Shown in pieces: positions 52,296 to 61,310 of a stretch of DNA of 64,000 nucleotides (the first letter of the stretch is position 1; each line of letters begins with the position of its first letter). The DNA comes from Xenorhabdus anantnagensis (lineage in GTDB: Bacteria; Pseudomonadota; Gammaproteobacteria; Enterobacterales; Enterobacteriaceae), in the NCBI RefSeq assembly GCF_028598555.1, contig NZ_JAQRFN010000019.1, forward strand, positions 20,613-84,612. Direction: 5' to 3'. The position numbers and the translations under genes are program-made. The notes below the pieces were generated by a model. That model saw nothing but the letters and a program-made list of their open reading frames with translations, had not been told where the DNA came from and ran no database searches.

Positions 52296-52843
52296 GAAAA
52301 AATTAAAAAATTATTTTTCCAATGACGATTATATTTATCAGGTGTGTAATCTATCAGGGCGAGAGCGTGAACGTTTTTTGAACTTAATTTGTATATAACG
52401 CAATTCAATTGCGAGCCAAAAACGATCAATTTGGTTTTATTTATGTGCTGAATAGTTCTTCATTTAAGCGGGTTGTTTAAAATATAACCTTACGCGCTCT
52501 CACCCTGTGTAATCTATTCTTATGTAAACAATAATGTCAGTGGTGAAAATAAATAAAAACCAAAAAAAAAATAATATAATCAATCATCATACACCTTTCA
52601 CTTTTTAATTTCCTAATGAAAAAAACTCAAAAAGTGGACTTCATGACAAATCAATAAAGCATAAATAAAAACAAATAAAGATAACTTATTAATCATAAAT
52701 TAAAATCCTATCAACTCCTTAAATGACTCAGGTCAGAGTCTCAAATTTTTTATGTAGCTATTATGGATAAAAAACCTATTGGATTAATAAATAAACAAGC
52801 CCTGTTAAAACAGGGCAATCTGTTAATAATAAGAAAAAATCAC
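52296..52843. other. AT-rich interval before ssb, with one terminator
   Basis: No gene is visible in 548 nt. A hairpin GCCCTGTT/AACAGGGC at 52799-52816 follows the ssb gene on the minus strand and is listed separately. Confidence 0.5.
52799..52816 (-). terminator. Terminator after ssb
   Basis: An 8-bp stem (GCCCTGTT/AACAGGGC) with a 2-nt loop, followed on the minus strand by TTGTTTATTTA. It is 28 nt after the ssb stop. Confidence 0.7.
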
Positions 52844-53356
52844 TCAGAACGGGATCTCATCCCACTCCATTTCCTCCGTTTTTTCCGGCAACGTTGAAAG
52901 CTGTGCTATTTGTGTTGGCGCACTGTCCTTTTTAGTTGGCTGAGCGGGCTGAGGCTTCTGAACAGGTTTTGGTGCACTCTGCTGCTTAGTCACTGACTTT
53001 GTATCACCACGACTGCCCAGCATCTGCATGGTGCCATTCACATTAACCACCACTTCAGTTGAATAGCGATCCTGTCCCTGATTATCCTGCCACTTACGGG
53101 TTTGCAACTGGCCTTCAATGTACACCTGAGCCCCTTTTTGCAGATACTCCGCCGCAATTTCCGCTAATTTTCCGAAGATCACTACCCGGTGCCATTCGGT
53201 TTTTTCCCGAGTCTCACCGGTTTGTTTATCCCGCCAACTGTCTGACGTCGCCAGTGACAGCGTTGTCACCGAGCCGCTCGTTGGCAGGTAACGGATTTCC
53301 GGATCTTGTCCCAGATGACCCACTAAAATCACTTTGTTAATGCCGCGCGAAGACAT
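52844..53356 (-). CDS. ssb: Single-stranded DNA-binding protein
   Basis: 170 residues from ATG 53356 (SD GGGAGA); the frame is open further upstream but overlaps the next gene. The OB fold is clear: [38 protein letters not shown] and [13 protein letters not shown]. The C-terminal tail is Pro/Gln-rich and ends [10 protein letters not shown], the acidic tip used by SSB to recruit partners. ICE-borne SSBs protect the incoming strand. It ends with a terminator. Confidence 0.93.
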   Translation of the reverse strand: MSSRGINKVILVGHLGQDPEIRYLPTSGSVTTLSLATSDSWRDKQTGETREKTEWHRVVIFGKLAEIAAEYLQKGAQVYIEGQLQTRKWQDNQGQDRYSTEVVVNVNGTMQMLGSRGDTKSVTKQQSAPKPVQKPQPAQPTKKDSAPTQIAQLSTLPEKTEEMEWDEIPF

Positions 53357-53372
53357 GCTGATTTTCTCCCTG

Positions 53373-53582
53373 TTAGGCTGACTGGCGTTGTGTCCAGCGC
53401 CCTTGTTGCAGCGCCAGTTCTGCCTGCTCACGGTAGGCAAAATATTCCACGGATTCACGGGAGCAGGGTTCGCCCTCATCCAGTGTGCCGATATAAAATC
53501 CGGCTCGGCTTCGTAACACGATTAACGGTAACTGTTTATGGCAGTATTGCAGTGCCAGAACACCAATCGGGGCAATATTCAT
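53373..53582 (-). CDS. Small conserved ICE protein between ssb and DUF3577
   Basis: 69 residues if started at ATG 53582, which has a strong SD (AGGAAGCAGAG). An upstream ATG at 53678 would add 32 residues. The segment [31 protein letters not shown] then [14 protein letters not shown] is unrecognised. It lies 16 nt before ssb in the same unit. Confidence 0.6.
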   Translation of the reverse strand: MNIAPIGVLALQYCHKQLPLIVLRSRAGFYIGTLDEGEPCSRESVEYFAYREQAELALQQGRWTQRQSA

Positions 53583-53658
53583 CTCTGCTTCCTGTTGTCT
53601 TTGATAATTAAAAGACTGCCCTGAAATATCAGGGCAAGTCGGTGGAGTAAAAGGAATA

Positions 53659-54123
53659 TCAGAATGAATTTTCTGCATATTCAGTTTGCGCAACTCCGTT
53701 CTGGGGTGGAGCCGAATCAGACTGTTCAGCCTGATAGACTTTGTCCTGACCGATTTTGATCCAGTCCACTTTAATCAGACGGGCTTTCAGGCTGACACGC
53801 TGTTCGCCGGCATGATCACCGCGTTTCAGGGTAAAAATGTCGGTGGAGGGATTGCTTAACGTAAATCCCAGTAGCACTTTTTTATCCTCATCCACCGATT
53901 TCTGGCAACGACCGATCAGACTGGTCGCTTCCTTGCCGACCACAGTAATATCAAAACGCACATAGACCGGGTTATCACCCGGGCCATTTAATGCATTGAT
54001 CACACAGCTCAGGAAGGTGCCACTGGCGGTGCTGACATGGCGGATATTATTCAGATAACCCAGTCCTTTAATATTCAGGTTGAAATAGTCGCTTTTGGTT
54101 AAGGTTGTGGTGTTCTCAGACAT
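53659..54123 (-). CDS. DUF3577 family ICE protein
   Basis: 154 residues with KSDYFNLNIKGLGYLNNIR, VYVRFDITVVGKEA and a beta-rich core. The DUF3577 family (STY4534-like) is a marker of SPI-7-type ICEs. Its role is unknown; position next to ssb and topB suggests DNA processing. Upstream lie a leader hairpin (copy v) and a STAXI-like RNA. Confidence 0.82.
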   Translation of the reverse strand: MSENTTTLTKSDYFNLNIKGLGYLNNIRHVSTASGTFLSCVINALNGPGDNPVYVRFDITVVGKEATSLIGRCQKSVDEDKKVLLGFTLSNPSTDIFTLKRGDHAGEQRVSLKARLIKVDWIKIGQDKVYQAEQSDSAPPQNGVAQTEYAENSF

Positions 54124-54190
54124 ACGATGTTCTCCATAGAAATAAGGTGTGACGGAGAAAATCTCTCCCCTGACGGGAATGATTTTTCCC
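54124..54190 (-). promoter_or_regulatory. Leader hairpin with SD masking (copy v)
   Basis: As minus-strand RNA, GATTTTCTCC (54154-54163) pairs 9/10 with GGGAAAAATC (54181-54190) and also 9/10 with GGAGAACATC (54126-54135), the Shine-Dalgarno of the DUF3577 gene starting at 54123. As in copy iv it is downstream of a STAXI-like RNA. Confidence 0.6.
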
Positions 54191-54264
54191 GCCGGGAGTC
54201 AGACGCAGACGTGGCTGACGTGCTGATAAAGAATAAAAAAACCTTCATTGCCATTGAGTTGGCA

Positions 54265-54362
54265 ATATCTGCTTCCAAAGGGGGGCAGATGTACCGCGTT
54301 GACGCGCTCCCTTTCAGGCTACGGGAGTCTGGCAGCCACCCGGAGGCGATCGTTACAGGCTC
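54265..54362 (-). ncRNA. STAXI-like structured RNA, copy C (ssb/topoisomerase side)
   Basis: Stems ATCTGC/GCAGAT (54267-54272/54285-54290), CGCG/CGCG (54295-54298/54303-54306), CTCCC/GGGAG (54307-54311/54323-54327), and a weaker fourth (AGCC/GGCT). Compared with copies A and B the second stem differs at nearly every base yet always pairs. On the minus strand it follows topB and precedes DUF3577-ssb, which are the S and T of STAXI. Confidence 0.75.
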
Positions 54363-54430
54363 ACCGATCATTTAAGAAACAGACTGATTCTTCAGACATC
54401 CCATCAGCACGTCAATCAACAACCAGATCT

Positions 54431-56428
54431 TCATGCCCGTTGATTTGCCCGCCTGACCTTGCGCGATTGGGTGACCGCTTTGTCATTCAGCATTCCTTTA
54501 CAACCCAGATAGTTCACACAGCCCCAGAATGGGGCGGTTTTTCCCTGCCGCTGCCGCATCCGGCTGCCACAGTTCGGACAGTCCGGGGTTTTCGGTAACG
54601 TCAGGTGTAGCGGCTGGGCCTTGCCGCGTTCGACTAAATGCAACAGCCATTGCGCCTGTTTCTGCATAAACACCGCCAGCGACGTTTTGCCCTGCACAAT
54701 ATCCTCCAGCGATTGCTCCCATAACGCGGTCATGCCCGGACTGGTCAGGACCTCCGGTAGTCCGGCAATCAGTTCCCGTGCCAGCGGGGTTGCGTGAATG
54801 GCTTTCTTTTTCCGCTCAATCAGCCGGCGTTTAAACAAGGTGTCCAGAATACCGGCACGGGTCGCCTCCGTGCCCAGTCCGGCATTCTCACGCAGGACCT
54901 GCTTTAATTGCGGATCACTGACCAGACTGGCGGCATTTTTCATCGCGGCAATCAACGTACCTTCGGTAAATGGGGCCGGCGGTTTGGTGTGCTGTGACTG
55001 GATGCGTGCTTCAATAATCTGGCAGCAATCGCCCTGATGCAGTACCGGTAAGGGCAAATCCATTTCCTGTTCTGCCTGCTCACCAGCTTCATCGGTCAAC
55101 AGCGTTTTCCAGCCTGTCACCACATTCACCCGCCCTTTGACTCGGAAAAATTGTCCATCGATATCCAGCGTCACCTCGGTCACATCCGTTTCCTGCACCG
55201 GCAGAAACTGCGCCAGATAATGCTGACGGATCAGTTGATAAACCTGTAACTCGTCGGTCGTTAACCGGGTAAGGTCAAAAGCGTGACGTGTGGGGATAAT
55301 GGCATGGTGGGCCGTGATTTTTTTGTCATTCCAGACGCGGGAAACCTGTTGTTTGTCCAGCTGGCTGATAATGTCAACCATCGCCGGGTCGGTGCGCACC
55401 AGCGCCGTTAATACCACCGGAATATCCGCCTGCATGGACACAGGCAGATACCCGCAATCCGTGCGGGGGTAGGTCGTGGCTTTATGGGTTTCATACAGGG
55501 ACTGGGCAATCGTCAGCACCTGACTGGCGCCCATCCCCCAGAGACGGGATGCCGTCTGCTGCAACGTGCCCAAATCAAAACAGAGCGGCGGCGGGGTCTT
55601 CTCCCGTTTTTTGCTGACGGCCATCACTGTAGCCTGTGTGGCCTGCTGGCAACATTGTTGCACAGCCTGTGCTACGGCCTCCCGGGTACAGCGGTTTTCT
55701 TCATCGCCCTCCTCCGTAGCGGGCAGCCATTTAGCCTGAAAGCGGACAGTGTCTTTTTCCAGATTAGCCATCACCTGCCAGTAGGGTTCCGGCACAAAAT
55801 TCGCAATGTCCTTATCCCGGCTCACCACCAGTGCCAGTGTCGGTGTCTGTACCCGGCCAATGGATAAGACCTCGCCGAAACCCAGGGCCTGCGCTTTCAG
55901 GGTATACAAACGGGTCAGATTGATACCCGTCAACCAGTCGGCTCTCGCCCGCCCCAGCCCGGCCTGATAGAGTGCTTCCGTCTGTTCTCCCGGTAAAACA
56001 GCCGCCAGAGCCTGCCGGATGCTGGTTTCATCCAGTGCCGACAGCCACAACCGCCTGACTGCACCCGTGAAATGGCAATATTCCAATAACTCACGGGCAA
56101 TCACTTCCCCTTCACGGTCGGCATCCGTGGCAATAATGACCTCATCGACCTGTTTCAATAACTGCTGGATCACAGCAAATTGACCAGCGGCCTCTTTTTT
56201 GACTGTCCATTGCCACTGCGCAGGCAGTACCGGCAGCACCTCCATCCGCCACGGCGGGCCGAATTGTTCACCATACTGTTCGGGGGCCGCCACCTCCAGC
56301 AAATGTCCGATGGCCCAGGTGACAATGATACGGGTACTGAAGAGAAATCCCTGCCCACGCTGTTTCACCCCCAGAACGCGGGCAATGTCTCTGGCCTGAG
56401 AAGGCTTTTCACATAAATAAAGTTGCAT
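54431..56428 (-). CDS. topB: DNA topoisomerase III, ICE type
   Basis: 665 residues from ATG 56428 (SD GGAGGGG); the frame is open upstream over the TIGR03761 gene. Toprim domain: LYLCEKPSQARDIARVL, with ATDADREGE (metal-binding DxD). The active-site tyrosine lies in TTYPRTDCGYLP. The C-terminal part has a zinc-finger-like CPNCGSRM... WGCVNYLGC. It decatenates or unwinds DNA during ICE replication or transfer. It is a standard member of SPI-7-like ICEs. Confidence 0.93.
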   Translation of the reverse strand: MQLYLCEKPSQARDIARVLGVKQRGQGFLFSTRIIVTWAIGHLLEVAAPEQYGEQFGPPWRMEVLPVLPAQWQWTVKKEAAGQFAVIQQLLKQVDEVIIATDADREGEVIARELLEYCHFTGAVRRLWLSALDETSIRQALAAVLPGEQTEALYQAGLGRARADWLTGINLTRLYTLKAQALGFGEVLSIGRVQTPTLALVVSRDKDIANFVPEPYWQVMANLEKDTVRFQAKWLPATEEGDEENRCTREAVAQAVQQCCQQATQATVMAVSKKREKTPPPLCFDLGTLQQTASRLWGMGASQVLTIAQSLYETHKATTYPRTDCGYLPVSMQADIPVVLTALVRTDPAMVDIISQLDKQQVSRVWNDKKITAHHAIIPTRHAFDLTRLTTDELQVYQLIRQHYLAQFLPVQETDVTEVTLDIDGQFFRVKGRVNVVTGWKTLLTDEAGEQAEQEMDLPLPVLHQGDCCQIIEARIQSQHTKPPAPFTEGTLIAAMKNAASLVSDPQLKQVLRENAGLGTEATRAGILDTLFKRRLIERKKKAIHATPLARELIAGLPEVLTSPGMTALWEQSLEDIVQGKTSLAVFMQKQAQWLLHLVERGKAQPLHLTLPKTPDCPNCGSRMRQRQGKTAPFWGCVNYLGCKGMLNDKAVTQSRKVRRANQRA

Positions 56429-56441
56429 CTTTTCCCCTCCG

Positions 56442-57155
56442 TTAATCGTGCTCTGTGGAACGTAACGGGGAGGCGAACGCGGAACGCTGCCTGCCCGACA
56501 GAATATCGGGATGCGGTTCACCCAACAGTTTAATGGCATCCAGCCCGGCGGGGGTTTTCTGGGCAATATCCTGCCGGGTGACCGCCAGTGAACGGTAAGA
56601 GCGCACCAGGCCGTAAATCTGGCGGATGGCCCGGCTACCGTTGTGCAGAAAGGCATCCCGCTCGGCCCGTGAAATCAGTCCGTAATGAAAAGCCTGAAAT
56701 GTTTTCATCGCCAGCTGGTCGTAACCAACCAGCAACCAGACACAGCGGTAACCTAATGGCGAATGACTGTAGACCCCGATATTCAGGGGTTCGACAGAGA
56801 AAACGGCGGATAGGGTAATCTGCTTTGGCACCGCATTCAGGGTATCCTGCAAAATAGCCAGATTCTGCCTGAGATTGGCCGATGCGGCTTCCAACGCCTG
56901 CTCCAGCTTCACCAGCCAGGTATCGGCATACGGATTATCGGCAGCAGCATCCACATTGATTGTGCCCGCGCGCTTAATCACCTGCGGCATCCCCAGGATC
57001 GCCGTCACCTTATGTGTACTGCTGATTTCTTCCCGTCGGCGCCCCGCCCACAGCCGGATGGCATAGTGGGTATGCAGTTCAATCGTTAACGAGGATATTA
57101 AGACACCGGCGCGTAAACGCGGTTGAGATGCGTTTTTTTCTTCTGCATCAGACAT
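56442..57155 (-). CDS. ICE protein TIGR03761 (PFL_4669 family)
   Basis: 237 residues from ATG 57155 (SD AGGAG). It contains LHTHYAIRLWAGRR, NPYADTWLVKLEQALE and the C-terminal LVGYDQLAMKTFQAFHYGLISRAE, typical of TIGR03761. Function unknown; it lies between the replication protein and topB. A hairpin/pseudoknot can form directly upstream of the SD. Confidence 0.83.
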   Translation of the reverse strand: MSDAEEKNASQPRLRAGVLISSLTIELHTHYAIRLWAGRRREEISSTHKVTAILGMPQVIKRAGTINVDAAADNPYADTWLVKLEQALEAASANLRQNLAILQDTLNAVPKQITLSAVFSVEPLNIGVYSHSPLGYRCVWLLVGYDQLAMKTFQAFHYGLISRAERDAFLHNGSRAIRQIYGLVRSYRSLAVTRQDIAQKTPAGLDAIKLLGEPHPDILSGRQRSAFASPLRSTEHD

Positions 57156-57169
57156 GCACAAAAACTCCT

Positions 57170-57204
57170 GTTTGGCCTTGATAAGTCAGTCAAACTATCA
57201 AGGC
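57170..57204 (-). promoter_or_regulatory. Leader hairpin with possible pseudoknot before TIGR03761
   Basis: GCCTTGATA and TATCAAGGC (57175-57183/57196-57204) form a perfect 9-bp stem. As minus-strand RNA the loop starts GUUUG (57191-57195) and the bases right after the stem are CAAAC (57170-57174), directly before the AGGAG of the gene at 57155. Loop and tail can pair. Confidence 0.45.
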
Positions 57205-57285
57205 TAAACAGGCTGTAACTCAATGAATAACCAGTTATAAGAAAAGAGAAAAATGCGGCATTGCATGGAGCGAGGAAAAAATGTT

Positions 57286-57438
57286 TTTTTAATCTTTTTT
57301 GCCCCGGACAACAAAGTACGATTTTTAATCTTTTTTGCCCCGGGCAACAAAGTATGATTTTTAATCTTTTTTGCCTCGGACAACAAAGTATGATTTTTAA
57401 TCTTTTTTGCCCAGGGCAACAAAGTATGATTTTTAATC
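57286..57438. repeat. Four 36-bp tandem repeats plus a partial fifth (iteron-like)
   Basis: Units at 57286-57321, 57322-57357, 57358-57393 and 57394-57429, each TTTTTAATCTTTTTTG + CCCCGGRCAACAAAGTAYGA-like, and a 9-nt partial copy. Each has a small GC palindrome (TTGCCCCGGGCAA) after an A/T-rich arm. They lie immediately after the STY4528-type replication gene, whose stop falls in the partial copy, so they may be the binding sites of an origin. A minus-strand frame across them encodes a 12-residue repeat, but 36 bp is a multiple of 3, so this is expected by chance. Confidence 0.85.
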
Positions 57439-58656
57439 AACGTAATCACTCGGGTATTTTACCCGTGTCAGTCGTTGGCGAATGTCTTTCACCATATTGC
57501 TGACGTAAGCGGGTGAAGAAGGCGAAGCAGGGCGATCTGTTTTTTGAGGCAGCTCAACACACGCTTTTGCAGCCACTGGTCCGGGGAGTGCTATTTCAGT
57601 CTGCGCATACAGTTTCCCGTCCCGTGCCCGTTTCATCATCGTCAGCAGCCAACCGACCGGATTGCCGATTTTCCCTGCCCGTAGTGCTTTGTCCAGACAA
57701 TTCAGTACAGTCTGTGCCTGTTCAGCGGGCAATGCCTGCAACTGGCTGGTCAGCATCGTCGCATCGTCCGGCTCCAGTTGTCGGCACAGTCCTTCTGGCA
57801 GAAAAACCATGGATTGGGGCTCTACGTATGTTTTTTTATTCACACTCTGTGTGAAAGAACGTACATAACAGTTCGGTTTAGCTGAACCACTATAAGACCT
57901 TGATTTCAGGCTGAGTTCGGTATCCGAATTCAGTTCAGCCTGCCCCTCTTTCTGACTCAGTCCGGTTTCCGAACCCGGCCTGATTGCCCTGAGTTCGGTT
58001 TGCTGTTTGCCTTGTTGAAGAGACTGGCGCATCACCCTTTGCTGCGGTGTTTGCACCGCATTCAGTCTTTCTTCCAGCAAGCGAATATGACTGTGGCGAT
58101 GGCGCATCAACGGGTCTTCTTTGATGTCAGTCAGCACGTCCAGAGCCGTCTGGCTGATAGTGCGGTTTTTGCTGCGACAGGCTTCGGCGACGGTATCCAG
58201 CCAGTGGGGATCGAGTATTTCGGCATCACGGCAGGTCAGCGGCTCATCGTGTTGCGCATAGATATTGCCCCGTACCCGCCCGTGCTCATCCCGGATACGT
58301 TTGCATAAACTCAGCCAGCCGGTTATTCGCAGCATCAGTAACACCCGACTGACGGTTTCACGCGAGGCCTTGCCTTTATAGGGTGACGCCAACAGCACCT
58401 GCAATTCGTCATAGCTGGGAAATACGGCGCCTTCATTATTCAACGCATACAGCCGGATCATTATCCAGCCCGTTTTATCCAGCGGCGACAGGCGATCATC
58501 CAGCAACAGACGGCGGGGATAGGCATCCTGAATATTGCCCATAAACAGCAGACCACTGCGAAGTTGTGAAACGTCATCGTCTGCGCGTTGTTCCAGACGT
58601 ATTCTCATTTTGGCAACCGTGTGTGCAATTATGCTGTCTGCTGACAGGTTTATCAT
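57433..58656 (-). CDS. STY4528 family ICE replication protein
   Basis: 407 residues from ATG 58656 (SD AAGG); the frame continues upstream to 58758. The N-terminal half is a winged-helix-like region (LDKTGWIMIRLYALNNEGAVFPSYDELQVLL, ETVSRVLLMLRITGWLSL). The middle is low-complexity (Q/E/S-rich), and the C-terminus contains LNCLDKALRAGKIGNPVGWLLTMMKRA. It matches the 'STY4528 family pathogenicity island replication protein' known from SPI-7. The iteron-like repeats at its end make an origin role plausible. Confidence 0.8.
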   Translation of the reverse strand: MINLSADSIIAHTVAKMRIRLEQRADDDVSQLRSGLLFMGNIQDAYPRRLLLDDRLSPLDKTGWIMIRLYALNNEGAVFPSYDELQVLLASPYKGKASRETVSRVLLMLRITGWLSLCKRIRDEHGRVRGNIYAQHDEPLTCRDAEILDPHWLDTVAEACRSKNRTISQTALDVLTDIKEDPLMRHRHSHIRLLEERLNAVQTPQQRVMRQSLQQGKQQTELRAIRPGSETGLSQKEGQAELNSDTELSLKSRSYSGSAKPNCYVRSFTQSVNKKTYVEPQSMVFLPEGLCRQLEPDDATMLTSQLQALPAEQAQTVLNCLDKALRAGKIGNPVGWLLTMMKRARDGKLYAQTEIALPGPVAAKACVELPQKTDRPASPSSPAYVSNMVKDIRQRLTRVKYPSDYVD

Positions 58657-58764
58657 GATCCTTGATCTCCGGCCTTGGCTTTTAAATTGAGTCGGTAAAA
58701 ATAATGTCAGGGCTGCACCCTGTGACGTTGAACAGGATGCAGAATGACACGACTTCAATACGGA

Positions 58765-59019
58765 CTATTTACGAATCTCATTGTTATAACGTTCATGGAG
58801 CATCAGCTCCCACGATTGCCCGTTATCACGGCTTAACAACCGCCAGAACAACCCCACATTGATTTTCAGATACCCGGTCCCTTTTTCTTTCAACCGGACG
58901 TAATTACGCTCGCCCCGCTGGTAGCTGCTCACCTGATGTTGCGCCTTGCGACGCAGTGACAAGGGCGTCGTCAGCGGCACATGCAGGCCGGGCATGATTT
59001 CGGTTAATTTTGCTGACAT
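58765..59019 (-). CDS. Small conserved ICE protein, ParE-toxin-like
   Basis: 84 residues: SLRRKAQHQVSSYQRG, then YLKINVGLFWRLLSRDNGQSWELMLHERYNNEI. The ...WRLLS...WELM.HE.YN pattern recalls the ParE-like toxin group of PF15781, but it is far from the textbook ParE. An antitoxin partner is not evident. It is equally possible that it is a DNA-binding ICE component. In the parB-replication gene interval. Confidence 0.5.
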   Translation of the reverse strand: MSAKLTEIMPGLHVPLTTPLSLRRKAQHQVSSYQRGERNYVRLKEKGTGYLKINVGLFWRLLSRDNGQSWELMLHERYNNEIRK

Positions 59020-59054
59020 CGTTTCCTGTTCTGTTGAGGGTTAACGGAGGGTTT

Positions 59055-59630
59055 TCAGGCCTGTTTTTTGACCGGTTCTGGTGCATCGCCCTGCTGCCAC
59101 TCCTTCACCGCATGCCAGACGGCCGTCAGCGAAATCTGGTGTTCCGCGGCCATCTCCAGCATCATATCCAGCCCTTCGGCGCTGTCCGCATCGGCAATCT
59201 TTGCCGATTGCCAGCGCTGCCACAGGTCACGGTTTTCGTCTTCCGTCAGGGGCGAATTCCGCCCCGGTCGCACGGTCATGCCGGCAATACGACGTCGGGC
59301 TGCAATTTCCAGACTCGACAGGCCGAAAAAATAGTGCATCAGTTCAATAGAGCCACCTAATTCCAGTGCCCGGTCGATGCGTTGCATCCGCTGCTGTTCA
59401 ATCCGCGCCTGATGTAAGATGCGGGCCAGATTGGCGTGATGAATATGAACGCTCAGCACCGACACCGGGCTGTTGCCCAGATAATGCAGATCCTCAATCG
59501 TCAGGCGCTGCAACATCAGCATTTCACCGGGTGCTAATCCCAGCGCCTCACAACGGCGGATATAGCCGTTCTTCAAATCCATCACCAACTGCATCAGCAG
59601 GCTGTTGGTTGCTTGCGATAAATGATTCAT
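59055..59630 (-). CDS. DUF2857 family ICE protein
   Basis: 191 residues, all-alpha. Contains NGYIRRCEALGLAPGEMLMLQRLTIEDLHYLG, PVSVLSVHIHHANLARIL and the C-terminal MLEMAAEHQISLTAVWHAVKEW, the DUF2857 pattern. Members occur next to parB in SPI-7-like ICEs. Function is unknown, with a resemblance to transcription activators of the FlhC type. Confidence 0.8.
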   Translation of the reverse strand: MNHLSQATNSLLMQLVMDLKNGYIRRCEALGLAPGEMLMLQRLTIEDLHYLGNSPVSVLSVHIHHANLARILHQARIEQQRMQRIDRALELGGSIELMHYFFGLSSLEIAARRRIAGMTVRPGRNSPLTEDENRDLWQRWQSAKIADADSAEGLDMMLEMAAEHQISLTAVWHAVKEWQQGDAPEPVKKQA

Positions 59631-59708
59631 CTACTTCCTCCAATATTAGGCCAGTCAAAAGATAATGAACAACACATTGGAAAACAGACACCACGCACCG
59701 TACCGGTA

Positions 59709-61307
59709 TCACGACATCGTTATGGCCTCCGGCGCTATCTGACGCTGAAGTTCACGCAAACGGCGGAGCACCCGGATAAGGCGTAGGAACTTCACCGTCT
59801 GGTTATCATCCAGTAACGGCATATCCTCCCGTCCGGCGGTGCCGAGCAGAACAGCGGTCAGCGTTAATGCCGGGGCGTCAGTGGTGTTTTTTCCGGTCAG
59901 GCTGAACAATAAACGCGAAAAAGCCCGGGCTTCCTGCACATTCACCAGACAAAAACCGGCAGCGCTTTCCTCTGAAGCCGGTAACAAATCACTGTCACAA
60001 CCCATCACTTCCGCCAGCTCAAAGGCCAGTCGGAACGCCATATTTTGCAGATGCTCGATATCGTCCTGCATCGGGGAAATGTCCCAGACCGAACTGACCG
60101 GCTCCAGCCCGGTTTGGGCAAAGTGCAGGCATTCAGTCTCCGCGGCAGGCTGGAGCGATTCAGACGGGTTATCTTCGCTATCCGGCTGATAAGGTGGAAG
60201 CACCGGATTTTTTCGGGAAGCAGGGGCGGATACCTGTGCCTTATTGGCCGACGCATTTTCCGTATCAGATGACGGCTCCCGCCTGTCAGAGTCAGATTGG
60301 GCCATTATTCGCGGGTTCGATCCCGGGTTTTGCACCCGACCCCGGCTGACATTATCCGGCTTAGTGGCTTCCGGCACCGACACGGTGTTAGATGCAGTGG
60401 CCTGTCCGCCAAAGAGCTGTCGGCGGTTGCTTTCTTTCGGATCCAGTTCCAGTATCCAGCGGTCATAATTGAGTTGCGGGTGTGGCAGGGCCTGCAATAA
60501 ATCGCCAATCAGTTCATCGAGGAACATTGCCGGCGACCAGTCTTCCAATGCATCAAACTTGCGACAACAATTCCCAAAAACCGCATCAAAGGTCAGCGTG
60601 GGTTCTGGGTTTATACTGAAAACATGTTGTTGCCAGACCGCCACGGCATCCTGTCGTAAAGCCAGTAACACCCGGATTTGCGGCACATTCAATCCCGAAT
60701 TCAGCAGATTCGGTATCCACGGGTACAGGTGCTGCACGGTATCTTCCATCCGGCTGATGTAGCTGATACTGATGGGGAATCCGGCTTCACCCAACAGCGC
60801 AGACAACTCACGCAGAGTGATTTTCTGCTGTTTCTGCGCCTCATACAGGGTCCGGGCCTTGCAGACACCTAACGCTTTTTCAATAAAACTGAGATCGCCC
60901 CGCAGTTCATTTTCCGCCAGATGTCCGATCACACACTGCAACCGTCCCGGCCACGGTTTAAACAGGCAATGCACCCGGTAAAACCGCTCATCACCGGTTT
61001 CCTGCCACAACTCAGACAAAATCTGATAACGCGTATTACCGCCATCACTGAAGATATAAACCTCGTCACCGTCCGGATCACGGGTGACTTTCGGCACGGT
61101 ATCCAGCCCACGGGCTTTGATTGACGCTTTGATATCGTCATAACGCGGATTGCGGCTGGTCCGGGGGTTATCCGGATTGGGGCGAAGTTGATCCAGCGTT
61201 AATACCATCGGCATTTCTGCCATCGGTGGACTGTCATTGAGCGTAGCCACGGCTTGTCGTCCCTGCTGTAACAAGGCGCTGCCTAAATTCAGGGTATTGC
61301 GTCCCAT
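59709..61307 (-). CDS. parB: ICE-type ParB partition protein (TIGR03764)
   Basis: 532 residues. ParB/Srx N-terminal domain with LDQLRPNPDNPRTSRNPRYDDI, GGNTRYQILSELW and an HTH (SALLGEAGFPISISYISRMEDTVQHL). The remaining half is variable and polar, then helical. TIGR03764-type ParB acts with the element's ParA to keep the excised ICE. It lies 3 nt after dnaB. Confidence 0.88.
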   Translation of the reverse strand: MGRNTLNLGSALLQQGRQAVATLNDSPPMAEMPMVLTLDQLRPNPDNPRTSRNPRYDDIKASIKARGLDTVPKVTRDPDGDEVYIFSDGGNTRYQILSELWQETGDERFYRVHCLFKPWPGRLQCVIGHLAENELRGDLSFIEKALGVCKARTLYEAQKQQKITLRELSALLGEAGFPISISYISRMEDTVQHLYPWIPNLLNSGLNVPQIRVLLALRQDAVAVWQQHVFSINPEPTLTFDAVFGNCCRKFDALEDWSPAMFLDELIGDLLQALPHPQLNYDRWILELDPKESNRRQLFGGQATASNTVSVPEATKPDNVSRGRVQNPGSNPRIMAQSDSDRREPSSDTENASANKAQVSAPASRKNPVLPPYQPDSEDNPSESLQPAAETECLHFAQTGLEPVSSVWDISPMQDDIEHLQNMAFRLAFELAEVMGCDSDLLPASEESAAGFCLVNVQEARAFSRLLFSLTGKNTTDAPALTLTAVLLGTAGREDMPLLDDNQTVKFLRLIRVLRRLRELQRQIAPEAITMS

Positions 61308-61310
61308 CGG

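Noticed and set aside
57286..57438. CRISPR-like array
   Set aside because: Repeats are directly joined with no spacers and there are no cas genes. They fit tandem iterons.
57204..57449. 81-codon minus frame with 12-residue repeats
   Set aside because: A 36-bp repeat keeps any open frame open. No SD, and it overlaps the replication gene end.
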